A stretch of DNA of 64,000 nucleotides from Linepithema humile (taxonomy: Eukaryota > Arthropoda > Insecta > Hymenoptera > Formicidae), in the NCBI RefSeq assembly GCF_040581485.1, contig NC_090130.1, positions 8,246,001-8,310,000 on the forward strand, in the 5' to 3' direction. The notes under the pieces are model-generated. The model ran no database searches. It was not told where the DNA came from and worked only from the letters and a program-made list of their open reading frames with translations. This document shows positions 1-14,100 of this stretch, in pieces (position 1 is the first letter of the stretch; each line of letters starts with the position of its first letter). The position numbers and the translations under genes are program-made.

Positions 1-156
1 CGCATTAACAAATGATGCGATACTTGCTTTTTATTCTATATTATAATTATTTTATTTTATTTTTAAATCTCTCAAAGAGGACTTTTTATATGCGATATTA
101 AAAATCGCAATTGAGAATATATCGGCGTCTCACACTGCGCAATGTCATTTGTGTAA

Positions 157-1034
<878 letters not shown>

Positions 1035-2050
1035 AGAATGGACTGTCTAGGTCGCGAAGGAAGCAACTAATTAAATTATCACGTCGCGTCGCCGTTCGCC
1101 GCGATGTCGTCGACGATCGCGTGATTAGCGTAATTTATATAGAGCGTCCTATCGAGCGTCGCCCCGCTTCGTCTTTCCGGCTCAGCCGCCTTCTTCCAAA
1201 GAAACGACTCGGATCGGCCGAAGCGGGGCAATCCGGTCTTTTTTACACGAAAACGCGGCGCACGCCGTCGTCGATTTTAGCGTTTAAACGTCGTTAGATT
1301 TTCACGCGTCCACCTCGACGCCGAGCGTGCTCGCGGAGCGCGGAGAGGGTCGCGTGCGTTTATCATGTGAACGGAATCGGATTCACTTTCGCAGCGCTTC
1401 ATCGAAAGTTCGCCCCGTGAACGTGCGAATCGAATGGATCTGTAGCTCGCCGTGAAACGGGCCTACTTTCCAGTGTAAGATGGTGATAATAGTAGTAGCA
1501 AAATATTCTCTGACCAAGAGAGAAAAGGGTGACACGGAGACTCGTAGGAAAAATGCAAGATTATGTGAGAGTTAGGATAATGATTTGCCGAATACTATAT
1601 ATATATACGCCTGGAAAATTGTAGTACGTGACGTACGTCATCGCTATGAGTGATTGAGCGTACTTCAATCTCGGAAAAGATGAGAGAGCTGATTAACGCG
1701 TTTGGCAGGCCTAGTGAAAAGCGACGGAGTAATTACGAGAAAACACGATATGATCGTCGAGCACATCAGCTTCATCAACGTCGTTGCGAGAAATGAATCG
1801 TAGAAGAGAAAAAAAAAAAAAAAAAAAACGAAACGAGAATTGTTGAGATACGCGCGGCGGTCGAAGACGTACTTTTTTTTTTTTTTTAAAGAAAAGGAAA
1901 AAAAAAGAGACTTTGAAGGAGGAGACTCTAGCGAGCGAGGGCTCTGTCGCCGGATGTATTCTCTACGATGCGTGGCCGTGCGTTGAGGAGAAAATAATAA
2001 TAATGTAATAAAAATAAAAATAAAATAAAAATAATAATAAAAGTAAGACA
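1035..2050 (+). other. Probable 3' untranslated region of the FAM135 gene
   Basis: Non-coding sequence directly after the FAM135 stop. The first 400 bases are moderately GC-rich, then it becomes A/T-rich. It contains an A-tract (about 1809-1828) and a T-tract (about 1873-1887) that could pair in RNA, and an (AATAA)-type run at 1992-2042 offering several AATAAA signals, the first at 2007-2012. The cleavage site cannot be placed from sequence alone. Confidence 0.5.
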
Positions 2051-5000
2051 ATGCAACGACACATTGTCTAGTCGCATAGGAAAGTTACGAAACGTATGTC
2101 AATTGTTATCCTCAGATAAGTGTGAGTGCTGAGTGCGGTGAATGCAGAGAATGGATGAAAGCTAACTAACGGTGCTGCGAGAACGAGAGAAAGATCCGAA
2201 GAGGAGAGGAATGCTTAGGCAAAATGATGACACATCAGCGAGGCTGAGGATGAAGGGACGCCGAGAAAGACGCACGATCATGGGACGTTGACCAGCGTTA
2301 TCAGCATTGACGGGACAAGACTCGGGTGAAACGCAGCGATAATGAATTTCATCAGACGGGATGAGTTCCTTGGTAAAGTTTCAGTGTAGTGCAAATTCGC
2401 GCCCTGAAGTGAGGCAAAAGAAAAAGAGGGAGAGGGAGAATTTGGGGTGCAAAGCGGATGCGGTGATGCGACGGAAGTGACTAACGTTTCAGGTACACAA
2501 AATCCCTCCAATATTAGATCTCAATTGCTCAGAACAATCTATGATGAAAAACAAAGAGATGAAAAAAAGAATTATGTTAATTATAATCGAGCGGCCGGAA
2601 ACGCGAAGCGTCGCGCCCGCGAGTGCTATTACTGTCGAGACCGTCGTCGTCGAGAAACGCGAACGAACTTGGCTTGCCGTCGGTCACTTTTCAAGTCTGC
2701 ACGGTGTTCCAGAATCGCTGACTTTAATTTTAATGACGAACTCCTCGACCAATTTGAAATAAATGTTTTTCTTAACAACAAAATATATCAATTATTGATT
2801 TACTAATGATTAGACGTGAAGGATCCTTTTTGGCATTCGCCGCGGCAAATAATGTGCGTGTGCGCGGCTGTCCTTAAAAGAAGTGAGCATTGAATTTCGA
2901 GGATTTAAAATGAACTTCAAACGCCAAAGATTTTGTCATTAAAATTCAGGCGGGAGTTTCTGATATACTCTATATGCCAAACTGCGACGTATGATCGCGT
3001 AGCAATTAGTCGCGAAAATGACGCCTCATACTTCGAAATCACACACTCGTGTGTGGAGGAACTACGAAATACCAAAATTAAGTGGATATATGTTAGGTGT
3101 TTATACCGTGCATTATGTTCTCGTGGATGTCCGTTTAGTACTTTTGACAAGCACGACATGTCGATTGCATATTCCTGCATGTGTTTGTGAGTGATGTAAA
3201 ACGATATAAATAAGCCGATATTCTGTAAACGCGAATGTATGTATATCTATAGATTGCAATTGTTATCAATTGAAAACTAAAGTACGAGGCGTCTATTTTA
3301 TCGCGTATTACAAAATAATTACAGAGTGGAAAATCATAAAAATTATTGTTCTTCAAAATGTCATTTTTCAAGCTGAACGATTTCTAGATTTTACATAAAC
3401 AATTGAATTGTTATTCCGCTGTTTCTGAAAACTTTTCAACGATTGAATGTATCGGTTTTTGTAATTTTTTTTTTTTTTAGTATATGCATTTTATTGAGAT
3501 AAACGCATGTATATGATGGATGGCCCTTTATGATCTTCCACTCCACGATTCTCACGCTACAAGTCTCTTCGTACACATACTTTCCGAGCGCAAACGCACG
3601 CGTAGAAAATAACGATTTTTACAGTGATTCCATTATCGTAACGCATGCGTTAAAACGGATCACACGGATCATACGGATCATACGTCAGCTTTCAATATGC
3701 GAATAATATCGTCGCGCGTAAATCCGTACCACTCGTATCCGTAACACCCTGTGTATTTCATTTACATGCGTAAAAAAAAAAAAAAACGTACGTCTACATA
3801 TATCGTCACAATACGATCATCTATGACCACCATAAACATGTGTACTGCGATCGTGTGTATTACTGCAAACGCGAGCTCGGTAATAATTATGAGATGATTA
3901 AAAGTTGCGTTAATAAGCGCAACTTCGCATCAGACTGACAAAAGGTTTTTATTGAAAATGTGTATCAAAATAGTGAGAAGCAATTCTGTTTATGTAGTAA
4001 TTAAAATAGATTATCTTTCTGGATTTTAGCTTTAATTAAAAAAAGCGAATAAATTTCGAAAATTATTCATATTTTTATGTTCAAAATATTTGATAAAATA
4101 ATTAAAGTAGCTAACGGGATAAAATAATTTGTAAAAGTAATTGCTATTTATTTATATTGCTCTCTTTATAAAAACAAAATATTTATAATTTTAATAGAAG
4201 TTTTTAAAATTCCATTTTGACATCAGTGCAATTTGTTTTAATAATTTTTCGCGTGATGCCAAATTATATTTGCCGTAAGAAACTTATCCTGTCTTATGGT
4301 ACGGTAATTATGAGTACCATTTTATCGAGCCCGCCGCTGAGAATAGTCTTTATTCTCCCGAATTCTGAATATTGAATAGTTGTCTAAAAGAAATGAAAAC
4401 ACAAACTCTGTGTATTAAAATATTTCTCTATCACTTTATTTGTGTCTACACTGAGTTTTAATAGGACCATCGAGATGGGCCGTTTATCTGATAAATGTGT
4501 TGGATTTTTCAATAAAGGGATTGGTGGCATTCAATATTTGTCAAGCAATCAATTTCTGACACTTGTTGAAAATTTCAGCTCTTTGTTTTCTACACTTGAC
4601 GTCATTATCTGATTTAAATTGGATAGCTTTCATGTGAAAGAAGCCAAGCGCGTGTTTTAATTAATTGTAATTTGAAACTAATTTAAATTAAACTTTCGAG
4701 AATTTTGTACCCTAGAAATATTTATAAGATAATTTTAAAAGGAATTTTAGATGGTATAGCAATTTAAATAATAGTAAGAAAAAAAGAAAGCCGATGTTAT
4801 ACACACAAAAGATACACAAAACACACACATACACAAAATACACACATGCCTTTTTATATAAATATAAATAATTTTGTACATTATTATAAATATATTTATA
4901 GAGCGCATTAGTATACTGTAAAATATTAAATTCTTATAATGTAAGATACTTTTACATTCTTCTCTCTAGGAGAAACCTTAGAAGTCTATCTCAAGTTTTA

Positions 5001-6706
5001 CATAAATGCGCTCGGCTTCTTTTACATGAGAGAAAATGTTGTTGTGCAATATTTATTTGAAATCTGAAATTAATATTAAATTACCTATGCAATTAATAAC
5101 ATTTGAAAGCTGAAATAACATTCATCTACATTTGCCGATCTCCGTCAAAGATTGATGACATTTATATCCCATCAATAAACCCGGAGAATAAAAAATTTAT
5201 TAAAAATATCGAGCGTTACAGTTGGACGAAGTTATTCTCCAACTATCTCTTTAATCAAATTTCTACTCTACAACGACACGTTTATCAGGAAAATAGCCGT
5301 CACCGTGTGTTGTATAGTGTTTTCTCAACTGCGAATAAATCTCGTCGATGACGCTTACGCGCGTCATCGATCGATTGCGAGCGCGAGGCGAACAAGTCTC
5401 TTCTCTTTGTCTGTTGTTAGCATCTCGTCACAAATCGTGCGCGGAAAAGATTACGGAAGACGGCGAAAAGGCAAGGAAATGAGGGTTCGGAAAAGAATTC
5501 GAGACGCTTTTCCATTTGCTCGTTCACGAGGAACGCGGATCAAAAGGAATTTTCATTGCTGTCCTATTGTTTGCTCAACTACAGCGTCGTTTTATATTTG
5601 TGATCGTACAAATCAACACGTTCTCTAGTCGCAAATTATTAACTTTGTACTCTCGTCGTGTAAATTTAAGTTTTTAACTTACCACCTAAGGCGCAATTTT
5701 CTAGGAATTTGTTGGGAAACGATCAAACCGATCGTAATCGCGGCCGCGATCGGAATGCGAATCGCGGCGCGATCGATCAACCGTTTTCCGCGTTCCGTTT
5801 CTTAATACATTTTAGAGAGATTTTCTCCGGACCGGACTATTTCAGGGACATAAAATCGTGTTGTTGCACCTTTGGTGGACATGTCCTTGCGTAATTTACG
5901 ATTCATTCGTATATTTATTCCTTTTCTCCATCTTGTAGCGTCATCCTGGCTGGACGACCGAGTATATGTATGTTTATAACGAGTTTTCCGTAATAAATTA
6001 TAATGGCCTCTCTATCGAAATAATTAACGAATAATTAACGAACGGAAATTTCAATGTCGTGCAATCGCGCTCGTGTCCGGACTGGCTGGGCTCTCTTCGG
6101 GCTCACAAGAGCCTTTCTTATAAGTGAAAAAAAAAAAAATAGATATATATGTATAGATTAAAAATAAATATATAAAAGTATAAAATGATATAGAGAAAGT
6201 CGATGTGTATGAGACATCCATTATTCGTTGTTGAAAATTAAAAAAAAAAATATATATATATATATCTAATTTTATATTTTATATTTCAAACTTTATCCTG
6301 AGAATATAAACGCAAGTTATATAAAATCATACGATTTATAAAAATTTATATTTTCCTGAAGAAAGTCAAATTCATATCTCGATATCTCAAATTTTTACGC
6401 TATCTCTTACGTCTATCTTCGTCTCTAAAAGAAATTACAGAGTCCTAATGTAGAATGGCGGAGAGTTTCTCGAAATGACTTCTGAAAGTTGAGTGCCGAG
6501 GCTCTGAGAAACTGCCAGTCCGAGAACGAATTTCTTTTCCCTCTTTAAAGTATGCATCGAAGCATTCATCGACATTCGGAAAGGAGAACTCGGTATCGTA
6601 TTCTGCTCGTGTCGTGATTATCGAGCACGTATCGTACAGCCGGGTTTGACCAAATATCGACACCACGTAATCGTCGATCAAGCCATTGCGAGTTAGATAG
6701 TGAGAA

Positions 6707-6751
<45 letters not shown>

Positions 6752-7911
6752 AGAGAGAAAGATCATATATAGCACAAGCGAGCAGGATTTAACGGAAGAT
6801 ACAGTTGTCGTTAAAAGAGAAACACCAATGAAGAAGTAACAAAATGTATACACTATACATAATATATAAGTACGTATAAAAAAAAATGCATAAATCTACA
6901 TATACATGAATGAGAGATAGATTAATAAAAAATCTCAAGCCATTACATCATTATTATTCACCAATACCTGAAAACAGACCTTACCCGACACGCATACTCG
7001 ATACGTCCCTCGATCAAGAGTTCGCGCGACTTAATCCGCAATACTTTTTACAGCCAAAAAGCCAAAGGTAAATAAAAAAGACTGCGCTGAGTGAAGAGAC
7101 CAAATTTTTTTTTTTTTTTTTTAATTGGAATAAAATAACAGATCACGGTACATACGAATCTGTAGCGAAAATCGTGACATCGAGATACGCGTGTAAGAGC
7201 AGAAAATGTATTCATAAAAAATAACAACGTCGCATCTGTCAGCGGTGTAAAATATCGCGCACTACGTTCTTTCTTGTCATATCGAAAAGTGTAAATAATT
7301 GTGTTCGCCGAGCGTCGTGTCCAATAAATTCCACCAATTTGCGAAATCTAAAATTGTCCCCGCGTTCGCATACGCACGTACACCGTGCTGCATTCGATCG
7401 CACGTACAATTACAATCCTTGTTACAAATTTTACGAATTCAAAGTAGATTTACAAAAAAAAAAAAAAGACGCGAAAAAAATAATGCTACCTACAAAATAA
7501 TAATTAAAATAGGGGCCTGGCAAAATAGCCGCCTCTTGCGCGAGACTACGCCTTAATTTGCGGCGGTCAAAACTTCCGCACTACGAGTAATGGCGAGAAA
7601 CAACGAAAACAACCTGCAAAAAACTTGCTAATGCATAACGCAATTCAACTTCAAACCTCCCATTCTTCATACCCTTATTAATCCTATTCGGTTGCCTCTT
7701 TTTGTCCGGCAAATTGAATTTCGTTATACAATTTAAGAAGCGCATTTAGACTGATTTTTAAGTGGCACAATAATTAGAACCCTCATTTTTGTCCGCGAAT
7801 TTGTACGGATTTATCTCCCTTATTTTCTCAACAATTTTTTTACTTTCTTTTGGCTAATTAAAAAGTCGACTAGAATAAAGCTGCATGCTTTTGTAATCAA
7901 TTTTAAATATT
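2051..7911. other. Intergenic spacer between convergent FAM135 and KLHL10, no gene recognised
   Basis: About 5.9 kb of mostly AT-rich DNA. All open frames here are short and lack recognisable domains. Small structures: three copies of a 9-bp unit (CGGATCAYA) at 3656-3682, CA-rich low-complexity sequence at 4798-4845, several A/T homopolymers, TA runs near 6250 and a GA microsatellite at 6710-6747. No tRNA, rRNA or transposase was recognised. Confidence 0.6.
6710..6747. repeat. (GA)n microsatellite
   Basis: A nearly uninterrupted GA dinucleotide run of about 38 bp followed by impure GA sequence. Similar GA/CT runs occur at 21324-21353, 22101-22123, 29391-29414, 40195-40214, 42846-42876, 43286-43328 and 50238-50258, so this is a general property of the genome rather than a local signal. 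Confidence 0.95.
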
Positions 7912-8052
7912 ATTAAAAAAAAATATTCTGTATATTTTTTATTGAACCAATCATTTTTAAGTATGAATAGTATTAAAAAATATTTATACGTTTACGTCGG
8001 TAGAACAATTCTGTCTACTTTGTCAAATATACAGAATATCATTTTTTTTAAT
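7912..8052. repeat. Imperfect inverted repeat in the KLHL10 3' end
   Basis: The left arm (7912-7937) reads ATTAAAAAAAAATATTCTG then TATATTT. The right arm (8025-8052) is its reverse complement with a two-base insertion. The arms are about 87 bp apart. The structure sits just past the KLHL10 stop codon and includes a polyadenylation hexamer in its distal arm. It may be a small MITE relic or an RNA hairpin; no target duplication was recognised. Confidence 0.6.
7938..7943 (-). promoter_or_regulatory. Candidate polyadenylation signal of KLHL10
   Basis: TTTATT on the plus strand gives AATAAA on the minus strand, about 170 nt past the KLHL10 stop codon. It is the first well-placed canonical hexamer I noticed downstream. 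AT-rich DNA makes chance matches common. Confidence 0.45.
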
Positions 8053-8111
8053 GATGTCCACAAAATATCACACAGTGTCATGCCGAGCTTTGTTTCGATC
8101 TTTGCTGACGT

Positions 8112-11100
8112 TTAATCAAGCTGCTGTACAACGTACAGCAGCTCTCCTTGCATCTCCTCTTCGTCATTGTCGTTCTCCTCGTTGAAATTTCCTATACCAT
8201 CGGCCATACCATCTGTAGGGCCCGCAACGTGCGCTGACTCGCTTACGTCGATCTGCCCATCCTCTCGCGCGGAGATTATAACATTAGTCTCAGTGGAACC
8301 CTCGCCAGGCCGATCGGACTTCTCGCGATTTTTCGATGTCGCTTGTCCTGAAAGGTCACAGTAGCACGTTTAATTCGTCAAGATTCTTTTTTTTTTTTTT
8401 TTATTGCGCGCGGAAAAGGTGAAAAGTCGCGATAAATGCTCTTCAGTCGAAAAAATTCTGTATAAATAATCTCTTCGCATACTCGTGCGCTTTTCACATT
8501 TAAACGATTGCTGCAGTATAAGTTACACCCGGATTTATTTTATTATATACGAAATGTTTTTCATGATGATGTACGACGATACTTTGCGATTGGCTCTTTG
8601 CCAGTTACGCTTTCAGAGCTACGTGAATTCGTCGCGCTACAATGCTTTACGTACCAAAAATGCGGGAATTTTACGCAAAGGTTGATTGATGAAGTGTAAG
8701 CTCGCCACATTCACGTCTGACGTAAATATGTATATAAAGATGCTGAGGGCACGGTATGAAGGTTTAATCATCTCTTTTGAGATTCACGACAAGGCTGTCT
8801 AGTTTACACTGACCTTGACCGAGATCCCGCGCCTTGCCGAGATAGGAGTACTCGCGCGCGTTTGCTAAACCCTCTATCACACAGGCACTGAGTGCACTGC
8901 GACTGAGATTCATGGGGGATGCGTCGTACCATTCGTTGTAATCAGCGTCGTAGCACTCGACGCACGCGATTGTATTCGAGCCTGTAATTATGTTTCCATA
9001 CAATAATAATCTGCTTATTTTACGCGAAGTAAGATTGCGTTCTGTATATCTGTGGCGACAGGTTTCGTACAACTGTTATGATAATCATCAAACATTTCGA
9101 TTGTGCGCGCACATTATTATTAATTTTTTTTATTTATAAAAAAGGTATAATTAAAAAGATCTCTCCAACGCTTTTAGACGAGAAAAGTGATATTTTCAGA
9201 AAAACTATTAAAAGCAAAAGTATATATTTTCTTGGAAAACCGACTTAAGCGATAAATCGGAAAAATGTAGGCGAACACTCAAAAAAATGATCTTGCAATA
9301 ATAGCTAAAATTTTCTAGGTGTAAAAAATTAATTAAAACAGATAAATGATTAGCAACTGTTGTGATATTGCATATGTAATTACTCAATCAGTTTAGATGA
9401 CAGAAACAGAATATATATCTGTATTGTTTGTGAACTTTAAAAAGAAAGTTTTTCTAAAGCGCCTATCTATATAAGATCAATCACGTGTTAGATCATGCAA
9501 TGAATAACATTTAGCAATGGTACCTAAATTTTTCAGAAGCTATTGCTAGAACATTACTGCTATAAATTCTATATGTGACAAACAATGTTTTCACAGATAC
9601 GAAAAATAGCGATACATTCTTGTTGCGATATCTAGAAATCTAACTACATCAGCGAAATATTTTTTTGAGTGAAGATAGAAAGTTTTTCTAGGATACCGTT
9701 GTAACCGCCAATGGCGAAAATCATGTCGTCAAGGATGACCGTGGCAAAATTGCTGCGTGGACTAAACATCTCCGATATTCCGTGCCATTGGTCCGAATGG
9801 TTTGGGGTATAACGTTCTCCTGTTTGGAAAATTTTCACGTGAGTAAATGTTTATTTTAATAATTCAAATAAAAATAAATATTTATTTTTCTTCGATGCTA
9901 CCACTTCGCTGCGAGACCTGTCATTTCAAACGCTCGCGTGGCAAATATTTTAATATGGTTCGCGGACATCAGTAAAAGCTGTATATATATATGTGCAGTA
10001 CAACTGACATGCTATTCGAAAATGACGATCGCGTAACTAACGTAGTTACAAGAGAACGAGGGACTGCATTAGCTGCATGAACATTTCAGTATGAAACTAA
10101 ATCCTGATAAATGCGCGGAGCTTCTGCGGAACTTCTCTCGACTAATTAATTACGAACGCATACGTGACGTCAGCATATGCACATTTATAGATTTACACGT
10201 GTATTTGCGCGCGATCGATAGCCCACTCATACAAATGTAAATTGACATTAAATATTGTTCTTTTTTGAATAATATCTCAAAGTGCCTAAAGTGTTCCCAT
10301 TGCAATTATAGTCATTGCGCTTAATAGCAATAACCAATAAATGGCTGACTTTGGTTAATTAGTTGAAAGCAATTATTGTAATGACGCGTGGTTGTGTTTT
10401 GGCGGAAAGCGATGGCGAATGCGACAGACACATTGTTAGTGCAAAGGGCAAACGTAAAGTTTTTAGTGATAGAAATACTGGATCTCTCTGAGACATCCAT
10501 AAAATGATACGTGGAGTTTGTAAGGATGAAACTGTGGGAAAGAAGATGTTTTCACGACGTCGAAGACGGCGCTCATAAAAATCCATCCCGAGTAAGTTCG
10601 AAGAAATGGAATTTTATTGGATGTAGAAAAAACCTAGTCTTTGTATATCGCGTCGTAAAGAGACTGTTTTGAAGGTAAAAGTATTCAAGACAGCCACAAT
10701 CGTCGGTAATCTACAAAAAGAACAAAAAATAAGTACGAATTTTACTGTCAGACCTCGTAACATTGCGGCGAAACCATAATTTTTTTGCGGCTACTATGTG
10801 AAAAGAGATCAAAAGACTCCGCAAACATTCCAGAATTAACCATAATAAGAGAAATTAACCAGAACTTAGCCTCGTAACGCCGCTGAATCCGCCGAGAGCG
10901 TAGAGGCTGTCGTGAAATGCGACGAGGGAGACGCCGGATCGCGGACTGATCATCGAATGGATGTTGGTCCACTGATTGGTCTCCACGTTGAAGACCTCCA
11001 CCGAGTCGAGGACCTCCTGGCCGTTGAAGCCGCCGACGATGTAGATCTTGTCGTGCAGGGCAGCCGCGCTCGCGTCAGAGCGTTGCCGGTGCATGGACGG

Positions 11101-14100
11101 TATCATTTCCCACTGGTTTCTCTGCGGTTCATACCGTTCGCCGGAGCTCATCCTTGTGCGACCGTTGTAGCCGCCGAGGGCATAAATCTTGCCGCCTTGA
11201 ACGACCGCCAGAACAATGAGAGCAGTAAGTAGACAATAGAAATAATGTGAAAAGACAGCGGAACAAATGATCTTGGCTATCAAAAGATGGAAAGATTTGT
11301 TTTAATTGTAAATTTTAGCGGGAAACAAAAGGATGTCTTATTCTCCCTATAAATTTTATATCTCTGCTTATCTTATTATCCATTTAGCCTCATGAATCAT
11401 CGTTTGTTTTAGTATATAAAATATCAGCTTTACATCTCGAAATGTTCACTCGCAATGGAACCATTGTTGTGACGATTAAAAATTATTAAATATCAAAGTA
11501 ATCGATATTTAATGTTGATATTAGCGAAAAATAAAAATTGCAGAGTTTGGAAAAGAAACTTCGCGGTACATCAGAAGACTCACCATGTGCGCAAACACTG
11601 ACATAACATCGGGCATGATACATGCAGGCTCGTTCCCGCCACTCTTTCGTCACCGGATCGAAACATCGCACCGTGTTAAAATGCTCGTTACCGTCGAATC
11701 CACCAATCATGTAAATGAGGCTGTTCAAAGCGCACAGTCCGTGATAAGCTCTCGACGTTACATCCGTATTCACTGATAGAAACCATCTGTCAGCTCTAGA
11801 GTTCACATTTAGATGCGTTATATGACTCTCAAGGCGTCAATATCTTTCTACATGTAGCGCAGTTAAGTGCCGCTTGCAAAAGGTCAGTCCCTTCTGTGAC
11901 GTCAAAGTTGCGCTCTTTTAACTATCTTTTTTGTATATGCGTGGTCTCAATATCCTTATTTTAAACAATACAGTGTGTTTAACATAAAATATTTATAAAT
12001 AGTTATAAGAAAAATGTCAAATTTGTCGAAAAATCTATCACTATCTACGTACAACATTTTTATTTTTATCTGAAGGCCTAAAACTGAAATTTCGTATTCA
12101 CGCGATGATATTTTTGAACTGTCTTAAATTTCCATTTCTATGGAAATTTTGATTACATGGTATTACTTTGCCGTTGGGTTTGGCGCACCTTGTGTCGTAC
12201 GTTTCTACAAAACTGGTGGGCGAGCCGGCGCTCCATCCACCGATCGCAAAAAGAATTTCGTACGGAATTCTGGGTCTTGCAAGAGGATTTTTTAGGTCAA
12301 TCTCTCCATCGTTCTGCTTTGAATCTTGCTCGATCAGATAGGCATTTATGGGACGCAGGATTTGCTGGCATGCCTTCAAAAATTCGATTATTTAATACAA
12401 AGCATATCGCGCAGAAGCAAAGGTTGCTCTACAAAAGAGTCGCAGTATAAAAAAATTATACATAATTTACTTTAATTTCTATTTTTGTCAAAATAATATT
12501 ACGTATGTTTTAATGAATGAATTTTCTTGTATTTTCTCTTTAACGTTTAGAATATCTCAGGAGAAATTATTTGACCCTTTCAGATTTTCTCCGCAGTGTA
12601 TATACGGTGTTATCGATTAAATGAACTATATATTATATAATTTTTTAATCTTCAATGCTTTAGCTTCTTGTCCATTTCGTTCTATCTTATCAGATAGAGA
12701 TATCTTATCGGAATCATTACATTTTCTATATTTCTTTCAGTACTTCTAGCACTAAATAAATAAAGCGGAAACTTTTATGAAATAAGACGTGGAAACATCG
12801 TCTGTCAACTCAATCTAATATCAAAACAATTTTTTTGCCAAATAAATAATAACAAAGGAACGTAAATTTGCACCACGGTTAGATCCATAATGTACGAACC
12901 GAAATGGAGAAAAACAAGGAACACGAGGATTAACAAGTGATGAAGGTGCGCGCTTACTTCATCTTCCTCGACGAGCTTCCATTTGACGATGTTATTAATG
13001 AAATACTTATGACTCATGAGACCATAGCGTATACATTCCAGCAACCTCGGTAAATAAACTCGTCTCTCCTCGACTCTATTTTCGACCCACGTCTTCACGG
13101 CGTCGAACACTATCTCCTCGTTTTTAACATTGAGCTCGTCGTCGCGCAATATTGCTTCCAGCTCGTCGCAAAGGAGCTCCTTGAACTCCGCGCTCTCTTT
13201 CAGTATCTGCTTGAAATGGTGACGTATGTACTTCCGGCCCTGTTTCTCGAGGTCGCGGCAGAAGTAGTGGCGTGCAAATTTGAAGATACCTGTCGTATTA
13301 ACATTAGCAAATTATTTCTAACATCAACACCAATGAGTTGTTGATCTTGGAAGTCGGCAATCAACATTCAGAATTTAATACGAGCGAATAATATGGATGA
13401 AAGGAAATTCAATTTTCCTACTATTATTTTACTTGACTTACATTACGAAGTAATCCAAAATTCTGAAGTGAATACGCAAAGCTATGAAGCAATATAGACT
13501 TTCAACTTAGTTCTATGCATGATTATTTGTACTGCAGATCTGACAATTAAAAATCCTCTTTAACGTTTTTTATCTTTTTTCTTGAAATTATACCTAAGCA
13601 ATTTTCGGGTCGTAACTCTTGTAACAAAAACTGACAACAGAGCTGAACGATTCCGAGCACCTCGAATTGATCGGCGAGCGGCAAGAGTTGCTCGACATTG
13701 TCGACGTTTACGTTGCACGTTCCCGTGTAAGCATAATCAAGGATTAGGCTGAAGATTTCGCCGGGAACCGAACTAATGACAACCTCTGTGGTCTCAGTTT
13801 TGCCGCCTTTTAAGCTGTTGGTGAAGAGGGCTTTGAAGTAAGGGCTCACCGCGGATAATATGGCCCGATGGACTGGGAAGACTTGATCTGGACATCTTAT
13901 GACACCGTCGCACAGCTGCTGGTTAGCCCTGAAGCCGATAGATTCGTCATATAAATTTGAGAACATATTTATTTATAGTACGAGCTATTTAATTAAAATC
14001 TGAAATATGCATGAGAGTACGAAATAGAAATATAAATTAACAGAAATCAAAATTTTAGTATTGAAGTTTATTGAAAATTGTGATACAATATTTAATTTAT

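Noticed and set aside
1800..1890. A-tract/T-tract pair as a designed RNA hairpin
   Set aside because: Homopolymers of this length are common throughout the window, so pairing of one A run with one T run is weak evidence.
9644..9697. KLHL10 intron 7 as a U12-type intron (donor GTATCCTAG)
   Set aside because: The donor only partly matches the minor-spliceosome consensus and no TTCCTTAAC-like branch site was seen before the acceptor at 8982.
12660..12720. GATA-site cluster (CTATCTTATCAGATAG) in KLHL10 intron 3
   Set aside because: It is a short palindrome in AT-rich intron sequence, and such GATA cores are frequent by chance. Not enough to call an enhancer.
13547..13966. KLHL10 translation start at the ATG at 13966
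   Set aside because: The first BTB helix is missing from that reading. The joined exon ending at 14422 aligns exactly, and the acceptor at 13929 places this ATG in the intron.
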